From contig JAJYSL010000150.1 of the NCBI GenBank assembly GCA_021793595.1, forward strand, positions 1 through 10,335: a stretch of DNA of 10,335 bases, in the 5' to 3' direction. Every line of letters starts with the position of its first letter. Positions within the stretch are counted from its first letter, which is position 1. Made by a program: the position numbers and the translations under genes. Below, piece after piece: positions 1 through 7,055 of the stretch. The notes beneath the pieces are model-generated. The model was not told the origin of the DNA and did not search any database. It saw nothing but the letters and a program-made list of their open reading frames with translations. The stretch is from Acidobacteriota bacterium (GTDB taxonomy: Bacteria > Acidobacteriota > Terriglobia > Terriglobales > Acidobacteriaceae).

Positions 1-126
1 GGAATCGAGCCAGACGCGATGAACAGGGCCTTCCACACTCTGACCGACGTCGGATCCCATGGAGAACCAGCCAGCAACGATGCGAATTTGGAACGGCTCA
101 GTGATCGATACGCGACAAGCATTTAG
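1..126 (+). CDS. C-terminal remnant of an unidentified protein (partial, enters from left edge)
   Basis: Frame 1 is open from the first base to a TAG at 124-126 and encodes 41 residues. They end in ...ANLERLSDRYATSI, a plausible charged, helical protein tail. The 5' part lies outside the window. An internal ATG at 19 could give a 35-aa product, but a longer gene entering from the left is more natural. Frame 3 is also open to about position 114, so the call rests on composition only. No family is recognised and no domain can be assigned. It is on the same strand as the four genes that follow, about 450 bases upstream of the first, so it need not be part of their transcription unit. Confidence 0.4.
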   Translation, partial: GIEPDAMNRAFHTLTDVGSHGEPASNDANLERLSDRYATSI

Positions 127-579
127 AGTCATGACGGACTAACGGGGAAATCTTTCTATTCAATGTTAACTTGGCGGATGGGGGAGCCGTCCTTCCCTTT
201 ACCTGGTGCTTTTGGGGGCAGCCGCAACCGGCCTTCCGGAGATTTCGGGTGCCAGAACCCTCTCCCGGATCTGCGAGACCGTTCAAAGTCCGTGCCAGCC
301 GTACGAAAATTTGGCTCGCCACTGTTGCATTCGGCCACGCAACCTCATCACTTCGCAAGACTTACGCTCTGATTTTGAGGATAGCTACTGAAATACGCGG
401 CAGCGTCCGATTTTCCTGCCCCTACTCGGTCATGAGATCCCCATACGCTGGCCGATTTCACATTACTAACACGCTGCTCGTTGTTTCCCTTTCAGCAGCA
501 TAGTGCCTTTGAGCTATGGGCATGGACTCTTACAATGGCGTGTACAGACATCTTTGAAACATCAGATCGGTTGTACCCA
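127..579. other. Gene-poor stretch upstream of the ATPase gene
   Basis: I see no convincing gene in this roughly 450-base stretch. Several overlapping short frames are open on both strands, notably 171-503 on + and 98-358 on -. Their products are rich in Pro, Arg, Cys and Ser without domain-like patterning, which is typical of GC-rich noncoding DNA. The part from about 165 to 290 has short GC-rich self-complementary pieces, for example CCGGCCTTCCGG at 228-239 and a GGGTGCC at about 249, and may be a dispersed intergenic element. The promoter of the downstream ATPase gene presumably lies here, but I could not identify clear -35/-10 boxes. Confidence 0.4.
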
Positions 580-3207
580 ATGACCACTCTTTCTGCCTCG
601 CAACCCACGGTCCTTGAATCGATCCTGCAATGGTCCGTGGGCCGGCCCAATTGGCAGCGGGACGCCCTCCGCCGCATCGTGGAAAAGGGCAAACTCGACG
701 ATACGGATATCACAGAACTCGCCGCGCTGTGCATAGCCGAGCACGACCTCTCCAAGTCAGCCGCCACAGCCATACCGCTCGAACGAAAGCATCTCCCTGC
801 GAAGCCAGGTTCCAGCGATTCCGTAACAGTGACTGAAATACGGGACGTCACGGGCGTAAATCATCTCGCGTCTGGTCAGAATCTTACCTTCTCAACGACC
901 GGTCTGACCGTCGTGTATGGCGATAATGGCAGTGGAAAATCCGGGTACGCAAGGATTCTGAAACGGATTTGCCGTACTCGTAACCCCGGATCGGAGATCA
1001 TGGGCAATATCTACGCTCCTCCCGGCACCCCCATCATGCAGAACGCCACGATTGAGTACCAGGTCGGGGGAAAGACTGAAGCCCCATTCGTGTGGAGCGA
1101 TATCGGAGGTCCGCACCCGGTTCTTTCAGCAGTCGGGGTCTTCGACAGTTCCTGCGCGGCCATTCACATCGGCAGCAGGAACGAGATTGCAGCCCGTCCG
1201 TTTGGGCTGGACATTCCCGATGAACTCGCCGAGGTATGCAAGAAGCTCGATACGCGGCTTATAGCCGAACAAACCAAACTCACGCACGGCCGCCATCCAA
1301 TTTTCGCCACACCCACCTGGAAGGCGACGACGGCAGCCGGTAAAGCAATCGCCGGATTGACCGCGTATTCCGACCTGACAGCAATTCGGGCCCTTGCACA
1401 GCTTTCAGGTGATGAGCAGAGGCGAATGGAGCAGTTGAGAGAAGACCTTGCGCGGGACTCTGCAGCCGGCGCCAAGCAGATCCGCCTCCGCGCGACTCGC
1501 ATTCAGACCCTGGCGAACGACTTAAATGCAATTGAAACCACCCTAACGGACGCATCTCTTGCCACGGTCCGCACTGCACAGAACGAGGCCGCGGTTGCCC
1601 GGAAAGCAGCAACCCTCTCCGCCGAAGCTCTTTTTTCGGGCCATCCGTTGCCCGGCATTGGAGAACCCGTATGGAGACAGCTCTGGGACTCGGCGCGGCG
1701 ATATTCCGAAACGCGTGCCTATCCCGGGCGTCCCTTTCCACCGCAGGAACCCAGCCTCCATTGTCTTCTTTGCCAGCAGCCGCTTACCCAGGATGCCGTT
1801 GATCGAATGCAAAGCTTCGAGGACTTCATCCAGGCGGATACGGAAACGAAAGCAGGGACCGCAGAACGGGAGGCCAGAGGAAAACTCGCGCCGTTGCTCA
1901 CATTGAGACTTGCGATCAGGCAGCACTCGGTCGGGCTTCAGGAGGTCGCCGCGGACGACATCACGATTCACAAGACAATTCAGCGCTATCTCGCGTGCGC
2001 GAGACTCCGAAGGTTCACCTTTCGTCGCTCAATCGATGGAACTACACAGACTTTCGCGGTTCTCGCGAATCCCGCCGACAAGCTCGAGGAAATCGTCAGG
2101 CGCCTGGAAGGCCGCGCGGCTGAACTCGACAAACTTGTCGATCCCGCGGAGAGGAGTCGCTGGCAGGGAGAGCTCGACGAACTCGAGGATCGGCAACACC
2201 TCGCTGTGGCACTGCCACTCATTGAGTCCGAGCATGTGCGCCTGGCCACGATCGCTTTCCTGGAAATATGCTGTCGGGATTTCGGCACTACGGCCATCAC
2301 AAATCTAGGGAATAAGCTTGCCGACGACGTCGTCACTCCGCAGCTTCGCGATCAGTTTCTCGATGAGGTTACATCACTTGTATCGAATAAGGTTCGGGTA
2401 GAAATCGCTCGTGTTGGCGGCCGTTACGGTTCGCCACAATATCAAGTGCGGCTCTTAGCGAAACCGGACGCGAAAGTTCTTAGCGTTCTGAGTGAGGGAG
2501 AACAGACCTGCATTGCTCTGGCTGCTTTCCTGACTGAAGTTGCGACGATGGACCATCACTCTGCCTTGGTCTTTGACGACCCCGTGACTTCACTCGATCA
2601 CCGTTGGCGGAAGAAAGTCGCGGAGCGTCTTGTCAAAGAAGCTGCCGTTCGTCAGGTCATCGTCTTCACTCATGATTTGATCTTTGTGAACGATCTGCAT
2701 GCTCTTGCGCTACTAAAGAAAGTTCAGCAAACTGCGCGATCCGTGAGCCGCGGAGCTGCGGGAACCGGGATTGTCGAAGATGGTCTGCCATGGCAAGGGA
2801 AGAGTGTTGAGGACCGGCTCGATAAACTCTCCAAGCGCGCACGCGATGCAAAGCAGCTGTTTGATGACAGCCGAGATGAAGAATACGAGGAGGAAGCCGT
2901 CGCAATCTATAATCGCTTGCGCGCCACGTGGGAGCGAGCGTTGGAGTCCATTGCATTCGCAGGCGTGGTGCAGCGCCACCGTGATTACATCGAAACAAAG
3001 CACCTGCGCAAGACCATTGTATTGACGGACTCAGATTGCGATGCATTCCACGCTGGCTTCAAGAGATGCTGCGATATCACTGACGCTCATGACCAGTCCG
3101 CTGGCCGCAATGGACCGCCGCCAGCCCCCAGCGAAATCCTCAAGGACATTCAAGATTGCGCAGACTGGACGGAATCATTGCGTTCCCGGCAGAAGCTGAT
3201 CGCTTGA
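580..3207 (+). CDS. SMC/RecF-type AAA ATPase with C-terminal PrrC/RloC-like nuclease pattern
   Basis: From ATG 580 the product is 875 aa. The frame is open further up, with possible starts at TTG 481 and ATG 535. I prefer 580 because the family-like N-terminus (LQWSVGRPNWQRDALRRIV) follows directly, although no start has a good ribosome site. ATPase motifs seen: Walker A GDNGSGKS (114-121), signature LSEGEQ (637-642), Walker B LVFDDP (D666, D667) and H-loop FTHD (H698). The long, partly helical middle holds CLLC (C395, C398), which recalls a Rad50/RloC zinc hook. The C-terminus has LRATWE (R781, E785) and later AHD (H837). This R-x3-E...H order matches the catalytic triad of PrrC/RloC anticodon nucleases, though E and H are 52 apart against about 32 in PrrC. 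Such ATPases sense DNA damage or restriction failure in known RloC/PrrC systems. ATPase membership is clear; nuclease activity is inference. It could instead be a nuclease-free SMC-like defence ATPase. Confidence 0.9.
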   Translation: MTTLSASQPTVLESILQWSVGRPNWQRDALRRIVEKGKLDDTDITELAALCIAEHDLSKSAATAIPLERKHLPAKPGSSDSVTVTEIRDVTGVNHLASGQNLTFSTTGLTVVYGDNGSGKSGYARILKRICRTRNPGSEIMGNIYAPPGTPIMQNATIEYQVGGKTEAPFVWSDIGGPHPVLSAVGVFDSSCAAIHIGSRNEIAARPFGLDIPDELAEVCKKLDTRLIAEQTKLTHGRHPIFATPTWKATTAAGKAIAGLTAYSDLTAIRALAQLSGDEQRRMEQLREDLARDSAAGAKQIRLRATRIQTLANDLNAIETTLTDASLATVRTAQNEAAVARKAATLSAEALFSGHPLPGIGEPVWRQLWDSARRYSETRAYPGRPFPPQEPSLHCLLCQQPLTQDAVDRMQSFEDFIQADTETKAGTAEREARGKLAPLLTLRLAIRQHSVGLQEVAADDITIHKTIQRYLACARLRRFTFRRSIDGTTQTFAVLANPADKLEEIVRRLEGRAAELDKLVDPAERSRWQGELDELEDRQHLAVALPLIESEHVRLATIAFLEICCRDFGTTAITNLGNKLADDVVTPQLRDQFLDEVTSLVSNKVRVEIARVGGRYGSPQYQVRLLAKPDAKVLSVLSEGEQTCIALAAFLTEVATMDHHSALVFDDPVTSLDHRWRKKVAERLVKEAAVRQVIVFTHDLIFVNDLHALALLKKVQQTARSVSRGAAGTGIVEDGLPWQGKSVEDRLDKLSKRARDAKQLFDDSRDEEYEEEAVAIYNRLRATWERALESIAFAGVVQRHRDYIETKHLRKTIVLTDSDCDAFHAGFKRCCDITDAHDQSAGRNGPPPAPSEILKDIQDCADWTESLRSRQKLIA

Positions 3208-3320
3208 TATTTCCATTGGTACCGAGAAACGCCGTTTGCGACTCGAGCCTTCAGTTGACCGGTGGACGCGATATCCCAGTCGCCATGCCGACTTTTCGTT
3301 AGTAATTTGATCTGGCGAGA

Positions 3321-3414
3321 GGATCGGGCTTCGATCCCCCCGGTCCTGAAAAGCGGGGGAACGGTGGCACCCTCGTTGTGTTTAATCGGACCGAGGGATC
3401 GGGTGCCACTCCCC
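3321..3414. repeat. Compound GC-rich hairpin (REP-like intergenic element)
   Basis: Three inverted repeats follow one another in the 270-base gap after the ATPase gene. GGATCG (3321-3326) pairs with CGATCC (3332-3337) over a 5-nt loop. CCCCC (from 3336) can pair with GGGGG (3355-3359). GTGGCACCCTCG (3364-3375) pairs with CGAGGG...GGTGCCAC (3392-3409), a 12-bp stem with a 6-nt bulge, and GGGG/CCCC can extend it outward. No T-run follows, so a simple intrinsic terminator is unlikely. A dispersed palindromic element is the better reading, and it may still attenuate transcription or stabilise the upstream mRNA end. The rest of the gap (3208-3320 and 3415-3477) shows nothing recognisable. Confidence 0.6.
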
Positions 3415-3477
3415 ATCGAGGGATTGAAAGAAAACTTGAGGAATCGAAATAATAAGGTGCGAGCTTAGAATTCACAA

Positions 3478-3942
3478 ATGGCAAAATTCACCTGTACCCT
3501 GCACGGCGACCAAGCCAACGCGCTGGTCCTATATTGGAACAAGCAGCACAAACGGGAAGCCAAAGCGAGGCAATGGTTCATGGCGGCTGTGGCGTTAGGC
3601 TGCCTCCTTGAAGCGATGCTCTATACCTACTTCATCATCTGGAGCGGTGACGACAGCAACGATCCCGCAAAGGATGAACAGATTCCAGATAGCTTGGTGC
3701 TGAATGACCTACTTGACGGCGCGAAACAGATTGACCTATTGACACCGGTCAAATTCAAGGACAAGTTCGGAGATCACGCGGTTCAGGACGTGGTGCATGA
3801 GATTCGCTATCTGCGCAACAACATTCACGCTGGCGTGGCACTCAGGAAAGAATTCGATCCGGCAAGGTTCACAAAGAAGGACTATACGCGGCTGAAGAAA
3901 ATCTTCGACGCCGTCTGGGACAACTTTGAGCTTGCGCTGTAG
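3478..3942 (+). CDS. Small HEPN-like protein (154 aa), function unknown
   Basis: The frame starts at ATG 3478, the first in-frame start after a stop at 3466-3468. No Shine-Dalgarno is placed correctly; AAGG lies about 20 bases upstream, too far away. The protein looks all-helical. An early hydrophobic helix carries GCLLEAML (E45), a pattern common in HEPN helices. HEIRYLRNNIHAG follows at 108-119. R113-N-N-I-H117, or R110-x6-H117, fits the loose HEPN signature R-x4-6-H and the RNxIH variant found in many HEPN-like families. HEPN proteins are often RNase toxins or their non-catalytic partners. With only an RN-x2-H core, catalysis here is uncertain. Hydrophobic residues 34-56 could be mistaken for a membrane segment, but the acidic E45 and HEPN pattern argue for a soluble helix. 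It lies between the ATPase and a second HEPN gene, which supports a defence or toxin context. Confidence 0.75.
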   Translation: MAKFTCTLHGDQANALVLYWNKQHKREAKARQWFMAAVALGCLLEAMLYTYFIIWSGDDSNDPAKDEQIPDSLVLNDLLDGAKQIDLLTPVKFKDKFGDHAVQDVVHEIRYLRNNIHAGVALRKEFDPARFTKKDYTRLKKIFDAVWDNFELAL

Positions 3943-4018
3943 CCCAAAACTGGATCGCGTCTCAATCAAAATAGAAACCGGAGACAGCCGGAACGCATTC
4001 ATTTTTCGACAATGGAAC

Positions 4019-4043
4019 CAGGGGACGTTCCGTCTGTCCCCTG
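4019..4043. repeat. 8-bp hairpin before the TPR-HEPN gene
   Basis: CAGGGGAC (4019-4026) and GTCCCCTG (4036-4043) form a perfect 8-bp stem with a 9-nt loop, followed by TTTTCG. It could work as a weak terminator for the small HEPN gene or be a short dispersed palindrome. It separates the small HEPN gene from the TPR-HEPN gene, and so argues against tight co-transcription of these two. Confidence 0.6.
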
Positions 4044-4076
4044 TTTTCGTCCCCCGATTTCTCTAGGATAGAGACT

Positions 4077-5636
4077 ATGGCTGCGAATCCTTCCAATCCA
4101 GCAGAGCTATATGCAGCTCTCCTTACGGCCGAATTGGCCGGTCTAAGCAGTGCCGAGTCCCTTGAAGTCATCGGGGGGCTCATCGATCTCTCGGGTGACC
4201 TTGGGAAGCCTGATGGAGCGCGCAGGGCCTTGGAATTGTCGGACCTGTTGGAAGCAACCAAGCTGCCGGAAGCGGACGCAGCCCTCCTGGAATATTTCCG
4301 TGCTAATGCGTGGTCCGTCCTTCAGCGGCATGAGGCTACCAATCCTTGGGATTGGGAACAGCCCGCGCTCGGCAAGCAAATCTTCCATCTCCGGAGGTGT
4401 GTCTGTCATGCCGCCTTTCCCAAGTTGGATAAGCTACGCCGTTGCCAGGTCTTCACAAACCTTGGAAACTGCATGGATACTGTTGGGCGCTTTATCGAGG
4501 CGCAAGGGTATTGGGGACAGGCGCTCATTTTGGAGCCCAGGTTCGGTATGGCTGTTGGCAACAAAGGTTGCGGGCTCGAGACCTATGCCCAAGCACTCTA
4601 CGACGCAGGGCATCAAATGCTCTTTGTCAAATTAGCTCACGCGGCTGTCAAATTGGCACTTGGAAGGAAAGTTTTATTCGATGGGATCTATCCGCAGGCA
4701 CGGGTTCACTTTGAGTCAGTCAAGAGCCGTATCGAGTCACTGGTGCCCAATCTCAGGAAGATTAAGCTCCACGACCATCCAATGGGCAAGACTCAATCCG
4801 AGCGAGCCTATCGAACGTGGTGTTTGGAGAATCGGCTATTCCTGAATCCGCTCAACGATCTTGGATCGCATTCGGTCGCCAATCGTGACGTATTGCTGTT
4901 GCCCTCATTCAAGACGAAGGTGAACGAGCCGCCGACGCTGGTGGGCTTCTTCAACCAACTGAAGCAAGAGTATGCGTCGGCTCGGTGGCTCCTTTATGAG
5001 GGCACGCAGGCAGACAAAATCCATTTCTCCGACCGCGAAGTCCTCCTGTACAACACTCTCGATTACTCCTGTCACGCTCTTTCCGTCGAAAAAACCAAGA
5101 TCGCTTTTCGGATGGCATATTCGCTGTTCGACAAGTTGGCATTCTTCTTGAACGAGTGCCTTCACCTCGGAATCAATGACCGCGATGTCTATTTCAAGAC
5201 CATCTGGTATCAGCACCGGAGTGCCAAGCCGTTTCCTCTCAGAGCGAAGTTTGTAAATCTGGACAACCGACCCTTCCGTGGCCTCTTTTGGCTGGCGAAG
5301 GACTTGTTCGAGGAACGGTACAGCGACGTCATCGAGCCGGAAGCGCGAGACTTCTACATAATTCGCAATCGGTTGGAACACAGTAGCCTCAGGGTCTACG
5401 AAGACTTCGCAGCCGGACTGTCTTCCGATCTGGAGATATTCTCAAACCGCCTGGCGTACTCCATCACTCGCGGCGATCTGAACGCTAAAACTTTGAGGCT
5501 CTTCAAGCTGGTACGTGCAGCCATGATTTACGTGCTTCTTGGAATGCATCGCGAAGAGGCCCGTAGGGTTCACGACGAAGAGACGCCCGCATTTCCCATG
5601 GAAATAACCACACTAGAAGACAATTGGAAACGGTAG
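4077..5636 (+). CDS. TPR-like repeat protein with C-terminal LA2681-type HEPN domain
   Basis: A 519-aa protein. ATG 4077 has AGGA at 4065-4068, 8 bases away, the best ribosome site among the four island genes. The N-terminal half is helical. Residues about 125-175 (TNLGNCMDTVGRFIEAQGYW..., then ILEPRFGMAVGNKG) read as tetratricopeptide-like helices, usually protein-binding. From about 341 (KIAFRMAYSLFDKLAFFLN), through an FRGLFWLAKDLFEE stretch, to EPEARDFYIIRNRLEHSSLRV, the sequence matches my knowledge of the LA2681-like HEPN family. The motif R430-N-R-L-E-H435 is a textbook R-x4-H with polar N after R, consistent with a catalytically competent RNase. HEPN RNases of this kind are proposed effectors in abortive infection or toxin systems. 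There is no signal peptide or membrane segment. The protease gene begins 105 bases downstream on the same strand, which suggests a functional pair. Domain call is strong; substrate and trigger are unknown. Confidence 0.88.
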   Translation: MAANPSNPAELYAALLTAELAGLSSAESLEVIGGLIDLSGDLGKPDGARRALELSDLLEATKLPEADAALLEYFRANAWSVLQRHEATNPWDWEQPALGKQIFHLRRCVCHAAFPKLDKLRRCQVFTNLGNCMDTVGRFIEAQGYWGQALILEPRFGMAVGNKGCGLETYAQALYDAGHQMLFVKLAHAAVKLALGRKVLFDGIYPQARVHFESVKSRIESLVPNLRKIKLHDHPMGKTQSERAYRTWCLENRLFLNPLNDLGSHSVANRDVLLLPSFKTKVNEPPTLVGFFNQLKQEYASARWLLYEGTQADKIHFSDREVLLYNTLDYSCHALSVEKTKIAFRMAYSLFDKLAFFLNECLHLGINDRDVYFKTIWYQHRSAKPFPLRAKFVNLDNRPFRGLFWLAKDLFEERYSDVIEPEARDFYIIRNRLEHSSLRVYEDFAAGLSSDLEIFSNRLAYSITRGDLNAKTLRLFKLVRAAMIYVLLGMHREEARRVHDEETPAFPMEITTLEDNWKR

Positions 5637-5741
5637 CGTTTCCTCTACCTTTAAACGCCTCACGCAGTAAGGGGAAGTTACAAGCCGTCTAAACAGAGAA
5701 TTCCAGGGAGTGCTGCTCTGAGAACGGATTGATAGGCAGAC

Positions 5742-6626
5742 ATGAACATAGATGAATGGGTAAAGAAAACAGATCTGTCGAGTCCGATTACCCGACGGGC
5801 AGTGTTGCTTGTAGGGAGAGGTGGGGTATCGCCGACCAAGGCGGATGGTAGTGGCGTTTTCGTCGCCGATCGCCTCATCATGACGGCGAGGCACGTTGTC
5901 CAGTGGTACTGGGATACTTACAGTGATTCCAGGGTGAGAATGGACCGGCCGGGAAAGAAAATGGCTGATTTTGGAATGTTCGCCGTGCAGGCCCAAGGGA
6001 ATAGCGCCGAACCAGCGTTGTGGGCTGCGAGCAAGGTTGCAGTCTGTCCATATTCCGATCTGGCTCTGATCAGCGTAGTGCCAGTCAACGAACTCGCGAA
6101 GACTCAGCCGCCGTTGGTGCCATTGCGTCTGAATATCTTGCCGCCGATGAAGGGCGAGAAGATTGCAGCATTTGGGTACGCCTCAACGCGTGTCACCGCC
6201 GAGTCCGGACAACAGTTGAAGTTTCAGCTCAACCCGAGCACTTCGATGGGTATCATCACCGACGTATTTCCGGAGAAGCGCGACAGTTCCTTACTTTCAT
6301 TCCCTAGTTATCAGGTGGAAGCGCACTTCATCGGCGGCATGAGCGGTGGCCCGATTTTCAATCAAGCGGGCGAGCTTTGCGGGTTGATTTGTTCTGGCGG
6401 CTCTGGGGACGAGGATGTCCCCATGGCGAATGGGGTGGTTCTGTGGCCGATGGTCGGAATACGGATCGATCACCACATTCCAGGCGTCATCAGCGAGCCC
6501 CCATACACCATCCTTGAACTTGCAAGGGCGCGCCTAATAGATGTACGCGATTGGCAATATGTAGAGGCTAATGTCGAGCAGTATGAAGACCCTGACGGGA
6601 CCAAGAAGATCCGCTTGAAAGATTGA
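5742..6626 (+). CDS. Cytosolic trypsin-like serine protease (S1-type fold)
   Basis: A 294-aa protein from ATG 5742, with only a weak AGG about 6 bases upstream. The chymotrypsin-fold triad is visible: H51 in MTARHVV, D106 in SDLALISV and S201 in GGMSGGPIFN, the last followed by GELCGLICSG. GSGVFVADRLIMTA is the usual first strand pair before the His. The N-terminus (MNIDEWVKKTDLSS) is hydrophilic, with no signal peptide or membrane anchor, and no PDZ domain follows the catalytic domain, unlike DegP/HtrA. It therefore probably acts inside the cell. The roughly 60-residue C-terminal tail after the fold is acidic/charged and unassigned. Intracellular trypsin-like modules recur in bacterial conflict systems as sensors or activators. 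Its position just after the TPR-HEPN gene suggests it may cleave or be regulated by that protein, which is inference. A housekeeping protease is the alternative, but the context makes it less likely. Confidence 0.88.
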   Translation: MNIDEWVKKTDLSSPITRRAVLLVGRGGVSPTKADGSGVFVADRLIMTARHVVQWYWDTYSDSRVRMDRPGKKMADFGMFAVQAQGNSAEPALWAASKVAVCPYSDLALISVVPVNELAKTQPPLVPLRLNILPPMKGEKIAAFGYASTRVTAESGQQLKFQLNPSTSMGIITDVFPEKRDSSLLSFPSYQVEAHFIGGMSGGPIFNQAGELCGLICSGGSGDEDVPMANGVVLWPMVGIRIDHHIPGVISEPPYTILELARARLIDVRDWQYVEANVEQYEDPDGTKKIRLKD

Positions 6627-6711
6627 GAAATCCGTTGATGACTTCAGGCCAGTTGGCTCATTGACGCGATTTGAACGACCTCGAATCGTCAGTCCTCATA
6701 AACGTTAGGTT

Positions 6712-6782
6712 CCTATCGGGACTGCCCCGGCAGACTAAGCGGGGTTGAGCGCCGTTCTTTTTACCGGGGCAGTTTCGATAGG
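6712..6782. repeat. Strong 19-bp stem-loop at the left edge of the IS91-type element (candidate oriIS hairpin)
   Basis: CCTATCGGGACTGCCCCGG (6712-6730) is complementary to 6764-6782 at 17 of 19 positions, with a 33-nt loop. It starts 86 bases after the protease stop and ends two bases before the left inverted repeat of the IS91/integrase element. GTTC occupies 6709-6712, which reads GAAC just outside the hairpin in the transposase orientation. GAAC is one of the two tetranucleotide targets known for IS91, found at the origin end, which lies downstream of the transposase gene as here. The hairpin may thus be the true oriIS end. It could alternatively be an independent small palindromic element or a terminator for the protease gene. 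Confidence 0.6.
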
Positions 6783-6784
6783 AT

Positions 6785-6820
6785 CGTTTGTACTGAGCGG
6801 CTGGCGTTTGCGGCGGACGC
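6785..6820 (+). repeat. Left inverted repeat of the IS91/integrase element
   Basis: Reading inward it begins CGTTTGTACTGAGCGG and ends CGGCGGACGC at 6811-6820. It pairs with the right copy at 30 of 32 positions, apart from a 4-nt insertion TTTG at 6807-6810. The outward bases (ATCC on the complementary strand) do not match those beyond the right copy, so the repeat stops at CGTTTG. Confidence 0.75.
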
Positions 6821-7055
6821 GGTGATCTACCTATGGGATTTCAATGGGTTCCAGATGGCCTGGGTGGGTTTTGCAGCGGCGAGGAGCGGCGAATCGGGCG
6901 GTGCAGATTCCGGTTCCGGCTGCGATGGAGGCCTGGCGGGCCTTAGCGAAAGTGCTTCATGAGGGTCGCCGCCGGGGTTGGCGCGCACGCCGGCCCAGCG
7001 TGCGCGAGCACGCCATCGTGGGAGTTGGATGGAGTCGTAGTCGGCCATGGATTTC
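6821..7055. other. Noncoding 3' region of the IS91-type element
   Basis: This lies between the transposase stop and the left inverted repeat. Frames are open on both strands (6844-7116 on + and 6827-7069 on -), but both products are Pro/Arg/Gly-rich without domain character. IS91-type elements normally have an untranslated origin-containing region in this place. Nothing else is recognised. Confidence 0.5.

Noticed and set aside
171..503. A 110-codon frame on + before the ATPase gene
   Set aside because: The product is rich in Pro, Arg and Ser with no domain pattern. Competing frames overlap it on both strands and it runs into the upstream in-frame extension of the ATPase gene.
1280..1971. 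Long minus-strand frames (1280-1741, 1543-1971) inside the ATPase gene
   Set aside because: They are opposite a continuous 875-aa coding sequence with all ATPase motifs; their products show no recognisable motifs.
3512..3646. Possible transmembrane segment in the small HEPN-like protein
   Set aside because: The hydrophobic stretch contains E45 in an LLEAML pattern typical of soluble HEPN helices, and it is not flanked by clear topology signals.
5636..5658. GCGTTT...AAACGC hairpin just after the TPR-HEPN stop
   Set aside because: The 6-bp stem with an 11-nt loop and no following T-run is too weak to call a terminator.
6704..6710. GTTAGGT, resembling the core site (GTTRRRY) of an integron attC
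   Set aside because: No matching RYYYAAC box is found upstream in the proper position, and the nearby recombinase is XerC/D-like without visible IntI features.
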